Source: Nannochloris sp. 'desiccata'
Taxonomy: Eukaryota; Chlorophyta; Trebouxiophyceae; Chlorellales; Chlorellaceae
NCBI GenBank assembly: GCA_019044685.2
Contig: JAGTXX020000003.1
Coordinates: forward strand, 992,001 to 1,056,000
Length of the DNA: 64,000 nucleotides
Direction: 5' to 3'
Every line of letters begins with the position of its first letter. Positions within the stretch are counted from its first letter, which is position 1. Below the pieces are notes generated by a model that had not been told where the DNA came from, did not search any database, and was given only the letters and a program-made list of their open reading frames with translations. Position numbers and translations under genes: made by a program. Of this stretch, positions 1 through 12,033 are shown piece after piece.

Positions 1-2
1 CC

Positions 3-1079
3 CATTCCTGGACTGGAAACTTAGTGACCAATAAAAGCTGGCAATCATTCTGGCTGAATGAAGGCAACACCGTGTGGCTTGAGCGAAGAATCAAAGGGGC
101 CATCGAAGGTGAAGCGGAATTCGAGTTTGAAGCCTCAATGGGATGGATTAAATTAACAAAAACAGTGCAACAATGGGGTGAAGGCCATAATTACACGTGT
201 TTAGTCCCAGATTTAAGCAATGGATGTGACCCAGACGACGCCTTCTCTAGTATACCATATGAAAAAGGCGCTGCATTTTTGACCTATCTCGAGCGATTAG
301 TCGGCGGAAAAGACAAATATGTGCCCTTTTTCAAGAAATACATTGAAAGGTTTGCTGAACAGCCCGTAACGTCTGACGATTTCAAAGCTTTCTTCCTGGA
401 ATATTTTACCGCTCAAGAAAATCAAGAGGAAGGGCTATCAAGTAAATTAAAAGAGATAGATTGGGATACATGGTTGTTTAAATCAGGAATGCCGCCAGTT
501 AAGCTTGAATATGACGAATCTTTGGCAAAAAGAGCGTACAGTTTGGCTATGAAATGGCACACCAGCGATATTTTGGGTGTCGGTAGTGATGGTCCTTCCG
601 GATCAGGCACTCTGGTGGGAGAAGGCAGTGCAGCAACAGCAACAGGAACAGTAGGGGAAATAGCTAGTACAGCGAGCCCTAAAGATATGGAAGGGTGGAG
701 TTCTTCTCAAATAGTTGCGTTTTTAGACCGACTTGGTGAATTACGGAGTCTAACACCGATGCACCCTTGTACTACCCGTGCTATGGCCAAAGCATATCCA
801 CTATTGGAGGAGACGAATAACTCTGAGATTCGTTGTTCATGGTATTTGTTGTGTTTGAAAGCTGGAGATGACGTAATCTTACCAAACGTGGAAGCGATGT
901 TGCGGGAGCAGGGGAGAATGAAATTTGTCAGGCCGTTGTATCGAGCCATGTTTGAGTCTCAGAGGTTGAAAGGCGGGAAAGAAAAAGCACTCACGATCTT
1001 TGAAAAGTACAAGGGTTTATATCATCCTATTTGTGCAAAGATGGCAGCTGTTGATTTGAAATTAACTCCAAAGGAGTAG
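3..1079 (+). CDS. Leukotriene A4 hydrolase-like M1 zinc aminopeptidase (5' partial)
   Basis: The window opens inside the gene. The first codons in frame read HSWTGNL and lead to FWLNEGNTVWLERRI. This is the end of the HEXXH-X18-E zinc site of the M1 family: the H is the second metal histidine and the E of WLNEG is the third ligand. PYEKGAAFLTYLERLVGG carries the conserved Tyr of the proton-donor region. The C-terminal part (about residues 230-350) has the helical repeat character of the leukotriene-A4-hydrolase C domain, ending in ADVDLKL-like helices and a TAG stop. A Gly/Ser/Ala/Thr-rich linker (GSDGPSGSG and onward, about residue 185) separates the catalytic and helical domains. The family acts as cytosolic aminopeptidase and epoxide hydrolase; which activity applies here cannot be told. 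The N-terminal domain and first zinc histidine lie upstream of the window. Confidence 0.93.
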   Translation, partial: HSWTGNLVTNKSWQSFWLNEGNTVWLERRIKGAIEGEAEFEFEASMGWIKLTKTVQQWGEGHNYTCLVPDLSNGCDPDDAFSSIPYEKGAAFLTYLERLVGGKDKYVPFFKKYIERFAEQPVTSDDFKAFFLEYFTAQENQEEGLSSKLKEIDWDTWLFKSGMPPVKLEYDESLAKRAYSLAMKWHTSDILGVGSDGPSGSGTLVGEGSAATATGTVGEIASTASPKDMEGWSSSQIVAFLDRLGELRSLTPMHPCTTRAMAKAYPLLEETNNSEIRCSWYLLCLKAGDDVILPNVEAMLREQGRMKFVRPLYRAMFESQRLKGGKEKALTIFEKYKGLYHPICAKMAAVDLKLTPKE

Positions 1080-1233
1080 TTAAAGTTTAAAGAAAGTATC
1101 ATACTGATATCATATGTTGATATAGCTCTTAACTTGTTTTTTTTTAATAGAAATCAATTCAGATAAATGAAAATTTACAGTTTGTGTATTGATATCGTTG
1201 TTTCAGTTACATAACTTACACGTCGTTTACGAT

Positions 1234-2590
1234 TTAAAGTTCTTCAAATCGAAGAGTTTTTGTGGAAGGAGACTGTTGCTGCTGACCAGCATCGTCAACA
1301 TCAGCATCTTCACTTTTTTCTCTCCATAGCTTCAACACAGCCTCCAAGGCTGGATCTACTTCACTCGCACCATCATTTGCGACCCCTGCAGACATTGCCG
1401 CTGCCGCCGCCGCCGCAGCTGCTGCTGCAGCTTCACCTTTTGCGGCGCTTCCATTGTCCATCGCTGACACCATGGCGACGCTTTCTAGCTCAGATTCTAC
1501 CATTTCTGTACTGTATTGACTGTCTATTAAAGGACTTTCAGGGACACCGTTCGCAGGGTTTGCAATGATTGGGCAGGAAGGGTGATTTGAAAGGCAGAGG
1601 GTCACTGGGCGTTGGAATAAGTGCTGCCGAACACGGACTCCTGAGAGGGTTAGGAGTTTTTTTGAAGCTGCATACTGCTGATCAAGCCTGCAAGATGTCG
1701 AGAAAAGAAAAAATACGATTAATGTTTTTAGGAGCGACAAACAGGTCTTCATTATTTTGCCGCAATGGCGTTTGAACCGCCTTTTCAGCCTTTTTCTTTA
1801 GTTCAGTGGTTTTCTGCTTACTTGAATGCTCCAGGGGTCTCAGATCGAGGCTGCGCTTTATCCTCATGAAACACAATCTCTGCCACACCAGCTTGAATCA
1901 GTAATTTAGCACACTCGTTGCAAGGGAACATCGTGACATACACCGTGGCGCCCTCAACAGATGCGCCATTTTTATTTAAGATTGCATTCATCTCAGCGTG
2001 GCATACATACGGATATTTGGTTTCTAAAGGATCACCATTACGCGACCTTTTTGCCCAGGGGAGTTCTCTATCAGGGCAGCCACGGGGGAACCCGTTATAA
2101 CCGATACCGCAGATGACTTTATTTTGGTTGACGATGCAGGCGCCAACTTGTTTGGCTGGATCTTTACTGCGCTGGGCGGATAAGAAGGCAACGGCCATAA
2201 AATAATCATCCCACGAAAGGTATCTGCATGGTGGGAAAGGGTGTAGAAATGTATAAGAACGACGCATATTCAAGTTGACAGACAGGCGGTTGCAGAAATG
2301 GGAAGTTTATTGCTGTCTACTTACCCAGAGCGAGGGCGAGGGTCAAAAGGGTCTCTAGGGACAGTTCGAGGTCCGTTTGAAAGCTGCGGGGTGGGCTGGT
2401 ATGACGAGTCTTCCGCAGACTGCAAGAATCCATTACGGCGAGGAGTGGCAATTCCGAGCGGTGCTAACTCTCTATTGCTCTCTTTATTTTGATACCATTT
2501 AAAAATAGTGTAGGTAATAAGTGATGAAGCTGTGGCAGATGCTGCAGCGACTGCAAGCAGCTTAGAAGTAGAAGTTCCATCACTACTCAT
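1234..2590 (-). CDS. DCTD: dCMP deaminase with N-terminal hydrophobic extension and long C-terminal tail
   Basis: Three exons on the minus strand: 2590-2325, 2223-1822 and 1687-1234, with GT-AG introns of 101 and 134 bases; phases agree and the product is 373 residues. The core is clear: [19 protein letters not shown], the zinc motif CHAEMNAI and the PCNECAKLL pair, then [22 protein letters not shown] after the second intron. It should deaminate dCMP to dUMP and so feed dTMP synthesis. Known enzymes are about 180 residues. Here the first exon adds about 88 residues that begin with a hydrophobic stretch ([20 protein letters not shown]), a likely membrane anchor or organelle signal. The tail adds about 120 residues with a run of 12 alanines and QQQQ. 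The ATG at 2590 is the first one in frame. Exon joins are inferred from motif continuity. Confidence 0.88.
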
Positions 2591-2883
2591 TTTCAAATAT
2601 TTTTAAATTTTAAACCTGCAAATTCCAACTATTTTGATCAGCAATAGATTATTTACAACGAACCAAGTTTGGTTTGAATACTGATTAGCGAAAGCTCAAC
2701 TTATTTGGAACATTATTAGTTTAAAAAAGGCAGCTCTGGGCGCAACAACGCAGCGGCCATCCTTCAATTCAAGCCTAGGATACCTGGGATCTGCAGGGCT
2801 CGGTTTCAAGCGCCAGGATTTGTTTGTTGACCCTACTGTGTAAGAAAGATCATCATCAATTATCAAAAACCTAAAAGGTCTTC

Positions 2884-5503
2884 CTATGTTGGCCGTGCTA
2901 CAACGGAACTTTTATCTTCATCCCACACCGACGATGTTCTCAAATCCAAATGGTCATATCGAATGCTACCTATGAGTCTCTCTGGCAACTCTTCATCGAC
3001 TTGCCCTTCTACCAACGGCGCCAAGTCTACCACAAGCGACGTGATAGAGTTCACAACCAGTCTAGTAACACTATTTGCAACAGTGTTCGATGTGATATCT
3101 ACATCACACTCGAAATAAGAACACCCTCGTGCACCTTTTCCTCTAAAATATCTCGTCTTCAATTTTTGGCCGAGGAGCACTGGAGTCGTTCCCACGCTCT
3201 GGCGCACCACCCAGGACCCTTGTGCAACTTTAGGAATGAGTTTGAACTTCATATTCCGCCGAGCATCAGCTTCAGGTCCATCTCCTTCCATCCAGGGTTT
3301 AAAATTATGGAAGAAAGAACGAACGGTCCCGTCAGCATCATCACCCCATGCAGCGATCAAAGCTTCCTCATCTAACGCTCCCACATCTACAGGCGCTGTC
3401 CAGATACTCACTAAATTCTGCAGCATGCCATTTGCAGGATAGATCAAGTTAAGAACAAAGGCAAATGGTGCCGAGCAGTGTTGCACCGACGGCAGCGTTT
3501 TTGAAATATCCCAGAATGGCTCGTCCCCATCTACGAGGTCCGAGGCGTAGAGATCAAACATGGGTGCCAATGCTGGAATTTTAACACGGTCTACGAGATA
3601 CGTAGGCCCACGAATTTGTAAATTACAGGAGCCAGGGTAAGACCAGAAGCGGGAAGGGGTTGTCCCTCCAACTGCCCATGCATCGTCAGATCCTGTGGTA
3701 GCACCCTCATTTCCATCAGGAATAACAGTAGCGGTAGCAGCAGAAGGTGAATGTCCGCCAGGCGTCGTCATGGTACCACCATCACTGCTCCCGTCTTCCA
3801 TCACCGGAGGCAGCGAGCCAGCAGCAGCAGCAGCAGCCCTTTTTGAAGCAGAAAGTGCAGCTGTATTATACGCTTCTTCCGTTAATGAAGTTGTCGTACG
3901 TTGGTACAGTTTCATTCGAGGACTGTTAGGCTCATTACTATTACCACCGCCCCCAAAAGCAAAGATATTCTCATCGGCAGCTCCTGAAGGCATTATCACA
4001 TCGTCTCCTTCAGAGGACATAGTATACGGCATAACTACAAACCGTCTTTGCTCTACCCTATCGCGCAAGGCAACAACCGATAATAACAAAGGAGACATGA
4101 CTCGCCAACGTGCTGCCTCCGCCACAGCTGGCGCCAATTTCGATAAAAGCCCCACAGGAGACAAAGACCCTGCTAGATCGGCTTTAATGACTAGAGTAAT
4201 TAGACATTCTTGTGAAGTGCCGCCTCCAGAGACGTATTGAGGTAATAATGGGGAAATAGTAAAGCCAGCAGCTTCTACTTTAGCTCTGACGGGACTCCAT
4301 GGATTCAACAACCCATTTTTCATCACTCGAGCTTTTCTGTGTGTAGTCGATTGATAAAGGACTATATACGTGCCATCAGGTTCTTTACGCCATGTTCTGA
4401 GACCGACAAAATCACGCGGAGCAGCGATCCAACGGCCCAACCCCCGTTCAGGCAGCCAAGAATGACGAACAACTTGAGTATGAGCGTCAATTGTCTCCAG
4501 CAATGCAACAGAATCTGAAAAAGGTATCTCACCAGCGCTGCCTGAGTTTTCTGGGCTTGTATGCATGAGAACTTGGAAGCACTCACGTGGTGGTGCGCGG
4601 ACGACAACTGATGCCATTACTGCACCGCCTTCTCCATGCGCTCCTTCGTCTTCAGCATACACAGCCACACCGTTGATGTGGTATATAGACTGCCAACTTC
4701 TTTTACTTTCACTGTCATTCGTAGTAGTGTTGTTATTACTAGATGAGGCGTTGTAATTATGTAAAGTGTTTCTTGAGGTATCCGATGAGCTAGTTTTTCT
4801 TCCTGGGAGATCAGAAGTGGGCCCCAAAAAATGATCAGACGGCAAGGCCGCCATCACCGCCGCAGCATCTGAACTTTCAGATGCCAAGGCTGCTCTGCGA
4901 TCCTTATCGAGTGTTTTACTATGCATTTGGCAGGAAATGATGGCTTCAGTTAATGCTAAACGCCATTTCTCGGCTGTTGCCTCGTCATCAAAGCAGAGAG
5001 TTAGCTTTTCATTAGACCATGGCAGTGAAAAATCCTCAGAAAATATAATGTCAACAGCGTGCTGTATGAAGTAACAGATTGATGAATGGGTTAGAGATCT
5101 TGTTAGAAAGTTGGGTGAGGATATATAGAGGTAGCAAGTTTGTGTCTTGTATGAGAATAACGAGTCTTTCTAACGAATTTCTATAAACACTTACCAATTG
5201 AATATTTTGAAAACTATCTTGCTTCACGACGAGGGCGGTCAAAAATCCCAGAGGAGAAACTTGCTCCTCGCCACGGAGCTTGCATGATGTCCCACTGACC
5301 CCAGATACAGTTGTGTTCCGAGTAATTTTCCATGTTTTACTGGGAAATTCATCGCCGGAAGAGCGATAGCTACAGAGTCTAAAGCTATCAGGATCGGAAG
5401 AGGTTCCTTCCAAGACAAAGTGGCGTTCATTGACAAAGCCTGATGCAATTAGGGATTGGCGTTTGATATTTCCTTCTATTATAATGTTCATGGAGGATGT
5501 CAT
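2884..5503 (-). CDS. PH-START-DUF1336 (EDR2-like) lipid-binding protein
   Basis: Two exons, 5503-5195 and 5061-2884, joined over a 133-base GT-AG intron, give 828 residues. The join completes a pleckstrin-homology domain (residues 1 to about 150): EGNIKRQSLIASGF at the start and LCFDDEATAEKWRLALTEAI as the final helix. A START-like lipid-binding domain follows (about 223-435, from KRSWQSIYHINGVAVYAEDE). After a Ser/Gly/Ala-rich linker comes the EDR2_C/DUF1336 domain (about 583-813), with PFAFVLNLIYPA, NMKFKLIPKVAQGSWVV and RYFRGKGARGCSYFE-type motifs. This order is that of plant EDR2-like proteins, which bind phosphoinositides or lipids at endomembranes. The lipid bound here is unknown. Neighbours on both sides are unrelated. 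Confidence 0.9.
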
Positions 5504-5743
5504 TTTATTTTAATAAAGGTTCAGAGTGCCATACAATATTGAAGTTAAATTATTTTAAAAGCAGTGATCTATTAATCGTGGATGACATCAATCGAATGTT
5601 AGCGCTTCTTAAACATTACACTAATTAAAAATGAACAACTTGGGGCTGCGTTAATTGGTTTAGTGCGGGACCACAACGTCTCCCCAATCGTGAAAAAATC
5701 GCGCCAAAAAACTATTGCTGGAAGCCGCTCTGGACAGGCATAA

Positions 5744-8700
5744 ATGGAGCTTGCGCACACCGATATAGCACATCTAGCAAACAAAGTTACGCATAAAGAC
5801 TTCGGTGCTATGAATTTGGTTCTACGGCAAAGGCATCCCTCAGAGGGCTTTACATGCCTTGCATCCGGAAATTTTTTGTTCGATTGCCCCGAAACCCTCT
5901 GTGTTGTAGCAGCAGCAAGCTGCTCAGTTCATCTATTCGGTATAGAAACCTTGGGGGTAGAAGAATTTATTGTTCCTATAGCCTCGCTAGACGTTTACGG
6001 GCATATCGCCCAAATAGCATGTTTAACGCAAAGCCACGCTGATCTGGCTTTAGTGCTTTTAAAAACAGGGGAATTGAAGGTTCTAAGATGCCAGAATGGA
6101 CGGTAAGAAGGCGGGGTAGAAGAAGGAGTTGATTCTGTGTATCAAAAATCCACGGGGACAAGACGGTTTACTTTCCCTTCATTTTTTTCGATAGTTACTT
6201 GCTCATACTCACATTCTGCCCGCCACCACCTCGATCTTCCTAAAATTACTTGCAGTCTCCAAGTACTGGATTCTATCCAAATTTTTCAAGAGCTTACAGA
6301 AGACTATGCTCTATTTCTATCAGTTTTCGATAATGGGATTGTAGCTGTAGGCTCTCGCTTTGGTAGAATAGGCTTTCTTCATTTTCCTGTTGACGCCATT
6401 CTTTGGCAACACAGCTTGCCGACGTCTTCAATACATTCTGCCCCCCAATGCATCGATTTATTACAAGAAAAGGATAAACGGGGTAATACTATTATGCCTC
6501 GCGGGAGTGAACGTCTCGTCAGTCTAGACCTAGCTGTTGTACCACTTGACTGGCCACTACCGACTGAAAACACTCTACGGAAAAAATTCCAAGTCACACT
6601 TTGGGTTGGCATAGAGATAGTAAGCGGTAGCATAGCCAATACGACACAAGGATACACGTGTTTACTAGGCTGGACACGTGTTGCTGCAGTCTCTTTTCCT
6701 GATCCATATCTACCCACATACACCGACCCTTGTACCGCTCTTCCTTCTGCTTTACTGCTCCACTGGTATGAGGGCAACCTCCCCAATCGATCTAGGCCCA
6801 CCCCTGCATCCCAACCACACGGTCCAGCTTTTTTTTCTGTAGCTAAATCTGGGGACTTTTCCAAATACCCCGAGGAACATTCACAAGACCGATTTTTTTA
6901 TCGTTATAGTACGGCCGCAGAATGTCGGGAGAAAGATTGCATCATCGGTCCTTCATATGATTCGGTGGATCACAATGCACTACGACCCTTGCATTTATCT
7001 TGGCTGGAAGATTCAGAGATTATCAGTAGCTGGTATTGGGAGCTTGAGAATAAGTTCCCTGGTGAAGATTATTTTTTGGTGATTGCCACGACGGCGGGCA
7101 GATTGTATCGAGTTTCCTTGGCGTACTTGAGGTACAATCATGTAGAAGAATTGGCAAAGGGCGAAGATGATACACAAATTACTCGAGATAATTTTATGTA
7201 TCGTGATGCGACAAAGCTTAATGCATGTCTACCAGTTTTTCTCCATGCCTGCGGCACTGTGGTAAGCAACGCTTTCCCTTCTTTCTTTCTTTCTTTCTTT
7301 CCAAATTTACTTTTTTATAGAACTTATTTTTTAACATTAATATTTGACTGCGTTTCTGGAATACAATTAATTATCTTGTCTCAATATTTCGGGGTAATAT
7401 ATATTGTTTGTTTTCCCCTTCTTTGTTAATTACAGGAGGGAGAGATTGTGGCGATGACCTCCCTACCTGGTAGCAGGGTGGTTTGCATTACCGACGATCA
7501 CGCTGTGGTCCTGCTGCGTTTAGATGAATCAACCCCTGCTTTGACACCCCCTCTTGCTGATGATGTTCCTGATGGTCTTTATGTCAGTCATGTATTTAAT
7601 TTTTCGCTTGTGCACTGCTACCAAGGCGCTGGTTCTCTAGTGTCCTGTGAAAAGTACCATCTTGGGGGTGTTGTGATGGCGGTCAGAGGTGGATCTTTTG
7701 AGCGCTTGAAAGAGTACTCAGAAGCGTGGAGGCCGCTGGACGCGCCTGATGAAGAACCAAAAGGTGGCTATAACGTATCAATGGATTTTGATCAAGATAA
7801 GAAAGGAAATCGAGAAGAAGAAAAGATGCCGGAGATCACCAAGGAGGAAGCAGCAACAGCGGAAGAACATAAAGACGAAGAAATTTACAACAAAAAAGAA
7901 GACGCTGCTGCTGCTCTTGGAGAAGATATTTCTGTAGGTGGTGCAACGACCTATGGAGCACCAGGTGCTTTAGTCACTATTCATGCAGACACTTTACTAG
8001 AAAAAATGTTTGAGGGTAAGGCCGGAGAAGTTCTTGGAGCGACAGGGCTCTGGCCATTAAAACGCAGTCCAGATGACAAACACCACGCTGCTGTGCTACT
8101 GGCATCCACCACAAATGCACGTGTGCTTGTTGTCGATGGTAAGATAGTGAGATTGAAATGAGTTTCAGATCTGCATTTACTAAAAAATATAGTTTTACAC
8201 CGGTCAACTTGTTTTCTTTTCTCTCGACGTTTATTAATTTAATTTCTCTCTTCTTCAATTCTCCAGGTGGCGGCGTCTTCTCTGACGTGACTGATTCGCT
8301 ACAAATGGTATTAGACGAGGAGACTTTGGCTGCTGGAAGCATGCATATATCCAACTGGGTAGCCCAAGTAACTCCCACGCATGTGCGAGCTTTCCGCCTT
8401 GATCCCACCTTTGCTGCATTTCTAGATTGGCACCCACCTGCAGGCACCACCATCACCAGTAGCGTTGTATCAAATGGCTGTATTATTTTACAGTGTCTAT
8501 CTAATGCGCAGCACAGTCTACTGGTATTACGTCTCCAAGGGAATGATACAGCGGTAGAGTTTATGCAGCTTGGAGAATTCTTTCGTCTTTCTCAAGAAGC
8601 ATCGTGTATTGGCAATTTGATTCTAGTATCAACTAATAGTCACGCAGTACTGACTATAGGCACGTATAGACCTTCAATTATGATTTTAGAGTTGTCCATT

Positions 8701-11049
8701 ATAAACGTTGTTTATTATAAAAAACCAGATCAAGCTTGGCGAGTGCTTGGAGAAATGAGCTTGACTGGCCGTACCATCTCTGATGACGATGACATTTCTG
8801 GAAATGTGCCTGCTTCTTCTCCTCCTCCGCCTCTTTCTGATCCATATTTGGCAAGAGTACGGCCAGAAAAAGACATTCAATATGCTGAGTTTCTACAAAT
8901 GGCTGACTGGGATCTTACCAGTATGGAGTGGTTGCCTGGCTCGCCCTTGGCACAGGCGGTGAGGGATCACCGGGAATTTCACCCACATCGGAAGACAACT
9001 GGCACGACGGTACCTTCAAGTATTGTAGTATCACCTGTAGCTGGAATTAATGATTTAAATACGCATGGGATTGAGATTTGGGTCTCTAGCCGCAATGGAG
9101 ATGTGCACAGACTGCAGACAGGTGGTCTCATATCGTTGGGCAAAGAGGGAGTGGCTTTTCAAAACAATGGTGCTTATATTTCCAATTGTTCGGTACCGTA
9201 CGGTGATTTGCCTCCTGCGTTAGCTCTACTACCTGAATTGAAGCGCGTGAGTCCAAGTTTTAAAGTACTAGCAGTCTCTGATAGAGCCTCGCTGCTTCGG
9301 GCATCGCCAAACCGTGGTGCAATCGACGAGCTGAGACTTCACACGCCTGGAGTATCTTGTGCAGCACCTTTAGTTCTTGAAGTACCTGATGGTGGAGATA
9401 GATTGTTTTTATTCTCTGCCTCTACAGATGGCGCACTTTCATTATCATCACTAGAGGCTCACCAGCGTTCAAAAGTGATTGCAAGACCTTTACCATGGCG
9501 CCCAGACCTGATAGCTAATAACGAAAGATTGCACGGAGATGGAGTACCTGGTGTAGTTGCAATTGCTGGGCGCAAGTGGCATCATCATACCTCTGAGGAT
9601 GGTCGAAAAGAACCTCTGTTCTCACTGCCTTACGTGGAACTCTTTGACTCTTGTACTGGACAAAGATTGAATAATTTTGATCATATTGTACTAATTCCGG
9701 GTGAAACAATCACTGGACTTGCATTAGTACCTTCTAATTTTTGGGAAAAAGTCCGGGAATCTTTAATTCAGACTGTTCCTGAATACGCAAATCAAAATTT
9801 GGCGACAAACGCTGGGGCAGATCAAAGATATCGGTGTTTTATTCTAGCATCGTCTATTCTTGATAACACGCAACGCCACCATAAGCCAGGGGATGCACAA
9901 GGTCGTCTACTGTTCTTTGCATGCCCTTTACATGCAGGAGAACCTTTGCAGCTTTTGGAAATGCTTTATTTTCCTGACCCTGTTTATGCTGTGGAATTTT
10001 CGGATTATACTAATACGAACTTGTACAGGGCAATTGCAGTTATAGCAACTGGACGTCGCATTGCTTCATATTCTGTGAATCTAGACCCCTCAATTGGTGG
10101 CTATCTGGTCAAAGACGCTTCACTTTCTATCAATAGCCCCACCAAAGCGCTGAAAATAGATTCTAGAAGCAATACGTGTGATTTCTTTGGTAAACGCATA
10201 TACGCAGCATGTGTAGATGGAGAATTGAATCTATTGTTGTATTATGCAGCGCTTAAGCAAGTTCCTGGCTCTGTGTACGCGGCGTTTAAAGTGAAAAGCT
10301 TTCCATCTGAAGTGTTTAATTGTATTGATGCCAGGTTTTATCCTGAGGAGGAGGCTCGAAACAACCGGTGGTTTAATAATATTTCTTTGGATTCCTCTGG
10401 CATCATTAGGGCTAATTTATCACAATCTGAACGCTTAGTTAGTCAAGGCCATTGCGGTGATGCAAACCCTCTTGGATGGGCAGAAGTGCTCAACTTGTCA
10501 AACTTGCAAGATAGAAACATGTTGGCCATAACTCGAGGTGGCGGAGTTGTTGAAGTGGATTTAAAACTGCATCGTAAATTCCTGCTGGCTTTACAGAGGG
10601 CTATTGTGAATTGTCCAGATTTTAAAATAGAGACGGCTTCGGTGAAAAAATTCTTAGGTCTAGACAGGAGGCCAGAAATTTACAAACATCCCAGACCATT
10701 GAAAGATAATTTAAAAGTCGATCAAGGTCCTGAGAGGATGGCTACGACTGCGGAGGGTCCCCCTCCCGCAGTGATTATTGCGGAGCCAGTACTCGAGGAA
10801 TTTCTCTTGTCGTTGGAAGACTTCAACAGAGTAGAAAATGTGACATATAATTCTCGTGAACCTCATGAAATGCTGCATTTGAGTGTTTTGAGGCTGTTTC
10901 TTGATTCTCGTTCGGAATTGCAGCGTGAATTGTTGCTGACAGCAATCAAAAATGTCAGTGGCCGCAGTGTGCAAGATGATGAGATTAACGCTTTAAAGCC
11001 AAAGTTGGTGTATACATTATCGGACTTTGGTGCACACAGCATGTTTTAA
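5744..11049 (+). CDS. Mms1/DDB1/CPSF160/SF3B3-family beta-propeller scaffold protein
   Basis: Four exons, 5744-6102, 6256-7261, 7436-8138 and 8267-11049, with GT-AG introns of 153, 174 and 128 bases, give 1616 residues in consistent phase. The N-terminal part (HLFGIETLGVEEFIVPIASL, VYGHIAQIACL, LALVLLKTGELKVLRC) has the pattern of the MMS1_N/CPSF-A families: repeated beta strands with a regulatory-loop style 'V.G.I..I' motif. The C-terminus (EEFLLSLEDFNRVE, LHLSVLRLFLDSRSELQREL) resembles the short helical tail of DDB1 and CPSF-A proteins. These are large three-propeller scaffolds of ubiquitin-ligase, splicing or 3'-processing complexes. The sequence is too diverged to choose DDB1, CPSF160, SF3B3 or the plant DDB1-like orphan. 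An acidic lysine-rich insert lies near residues 560-620. A TTTC repeat sits in intron 2. Confidence 0.72.
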
Positions 11050-12033
11050 CACACATTAGATTATGCGCTTTGTAAAATAATGAACAATTTTGCAGCGATG
11101 AATGAGTTGATTGACTCAACTTAACTACCTACCATGCTTAATTTCAGTGATCAGACGGGAACTGATCTAAATGTGCAGGTATTGCTCACTGCCACCCATA
11201 GCGGAGTTTGAGCAATACACCGGGCATAGCTGGAACACACAGGTATATAGTACATGCTAAGAGATAAGGGCTAACGTGCAAGAACGAAGTCTCAATGGCG
11301 CAACCATAAAGGTCATCTTTTCCCATAGGTCACATTAGATGGAGCTCCAGGAAGTATAAATCAGCCTCGTAGCCAAGAATAAGGAATTGAAGTAGCAAAA
11401 AGAACTAAAGAGGATTATAATTTTAGAGTCCCTATTCTTGTAGATCCTATAGAAAACGAATTTGATAAATACTAAAGCGGTTGCGGTTTTATATTTTGAA
11501 TTGGTTTTATATTTTGAAAGGGGTGCTGGCGTATAAAGCACAGCCGAAGAATTGATCGTATGATATCTCTGACTGCTGCTGAAAATAATATTTTGGAGCT
11601 GGTAGAGTAAAGGAATTGAATGATAATAGTATTTTAGTCTTTAAATTTTAAGTTTAAGGAGAGACGACGGGGGGTGTTTGGCAGGCGTGGCGGAGCTTCT
11701 TTCTGACGGGACTTGTGGAAAAGACTTTGGGATAAAAGGTCTGTTGTCCTTAATACGTCTTGGTACCATTTTTTGTATGTACGTCTTGTCTTTTCTAACA
11801 TCATAAAACAGAAAAACAAAACAAAATATCCCCAACAGGGGTGACTTAAGAGATCGAGGGAAGCCACCAGTGTGACTTCAAAACTCCACCCCTGTTAATT
11901 TTTTTCCAAGTCATAGTTACAATTACAAGGCGGAAAAACAAGGAAGCACGCCCAATAAATAATATTTACACATTCGTCGTTCGTCGTTCAATTTGAAGAA
12001 TTTAGCTATCTTTAGATAAAGAAAACTGGAAAA
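11050..12033. other. Gene-free region between convergent genes
   Basis: This 984-base gap lies between the scaffold gene and the 3' end of HPRT. Its reading frames are short and show no family signature. It holds three successive small inverted repeats between 11104 and 11218: AGTTGA/TCAACT, GATCAG/CTGATC and GTATTGCTCA/TGAGCAATAC (11179-11188 with 11209-11218). These overlap the 5S-like sequence listed separately. The remainder (about 11240-12030) is AT-rich and I see nothing further in it. Confidence 0.6.
11093..11220 (-). other. 5S rRNA-like sequence, probably degenerate
   Basis: Read on the minus strand, bases 11160-11136 are TCCCGTCTGATCACTGAAAT followed by TAAGC. From memory of the eukaryotic 5S consensus (TCCCGTCCGATCTCCGAAGT then TAAGC), about 20 of 25 bases agree. 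This is the loop B to box A part of 5S. Upstream, CTATGGGTGGCAGTGAGC loosely resembles the 5' part of 5S with extra bases inserted. Downstream, GGTAGGTAGTTAAGTTGA loosely matches, but the usual GGGTGACC...GGGAATACC part is missing and the closing helix is poor. It is more likely a pseudogene or a 5S-derived repeat than a working 5S gene. Confidence 0.35.

Noticed and set aside
3695..4240. A 181-codon frame antisense to the EDR2-like gene
   Set aside because: Ala/Ser/Pro-rich shadow of low-complexity coding sequence on the minus strand.
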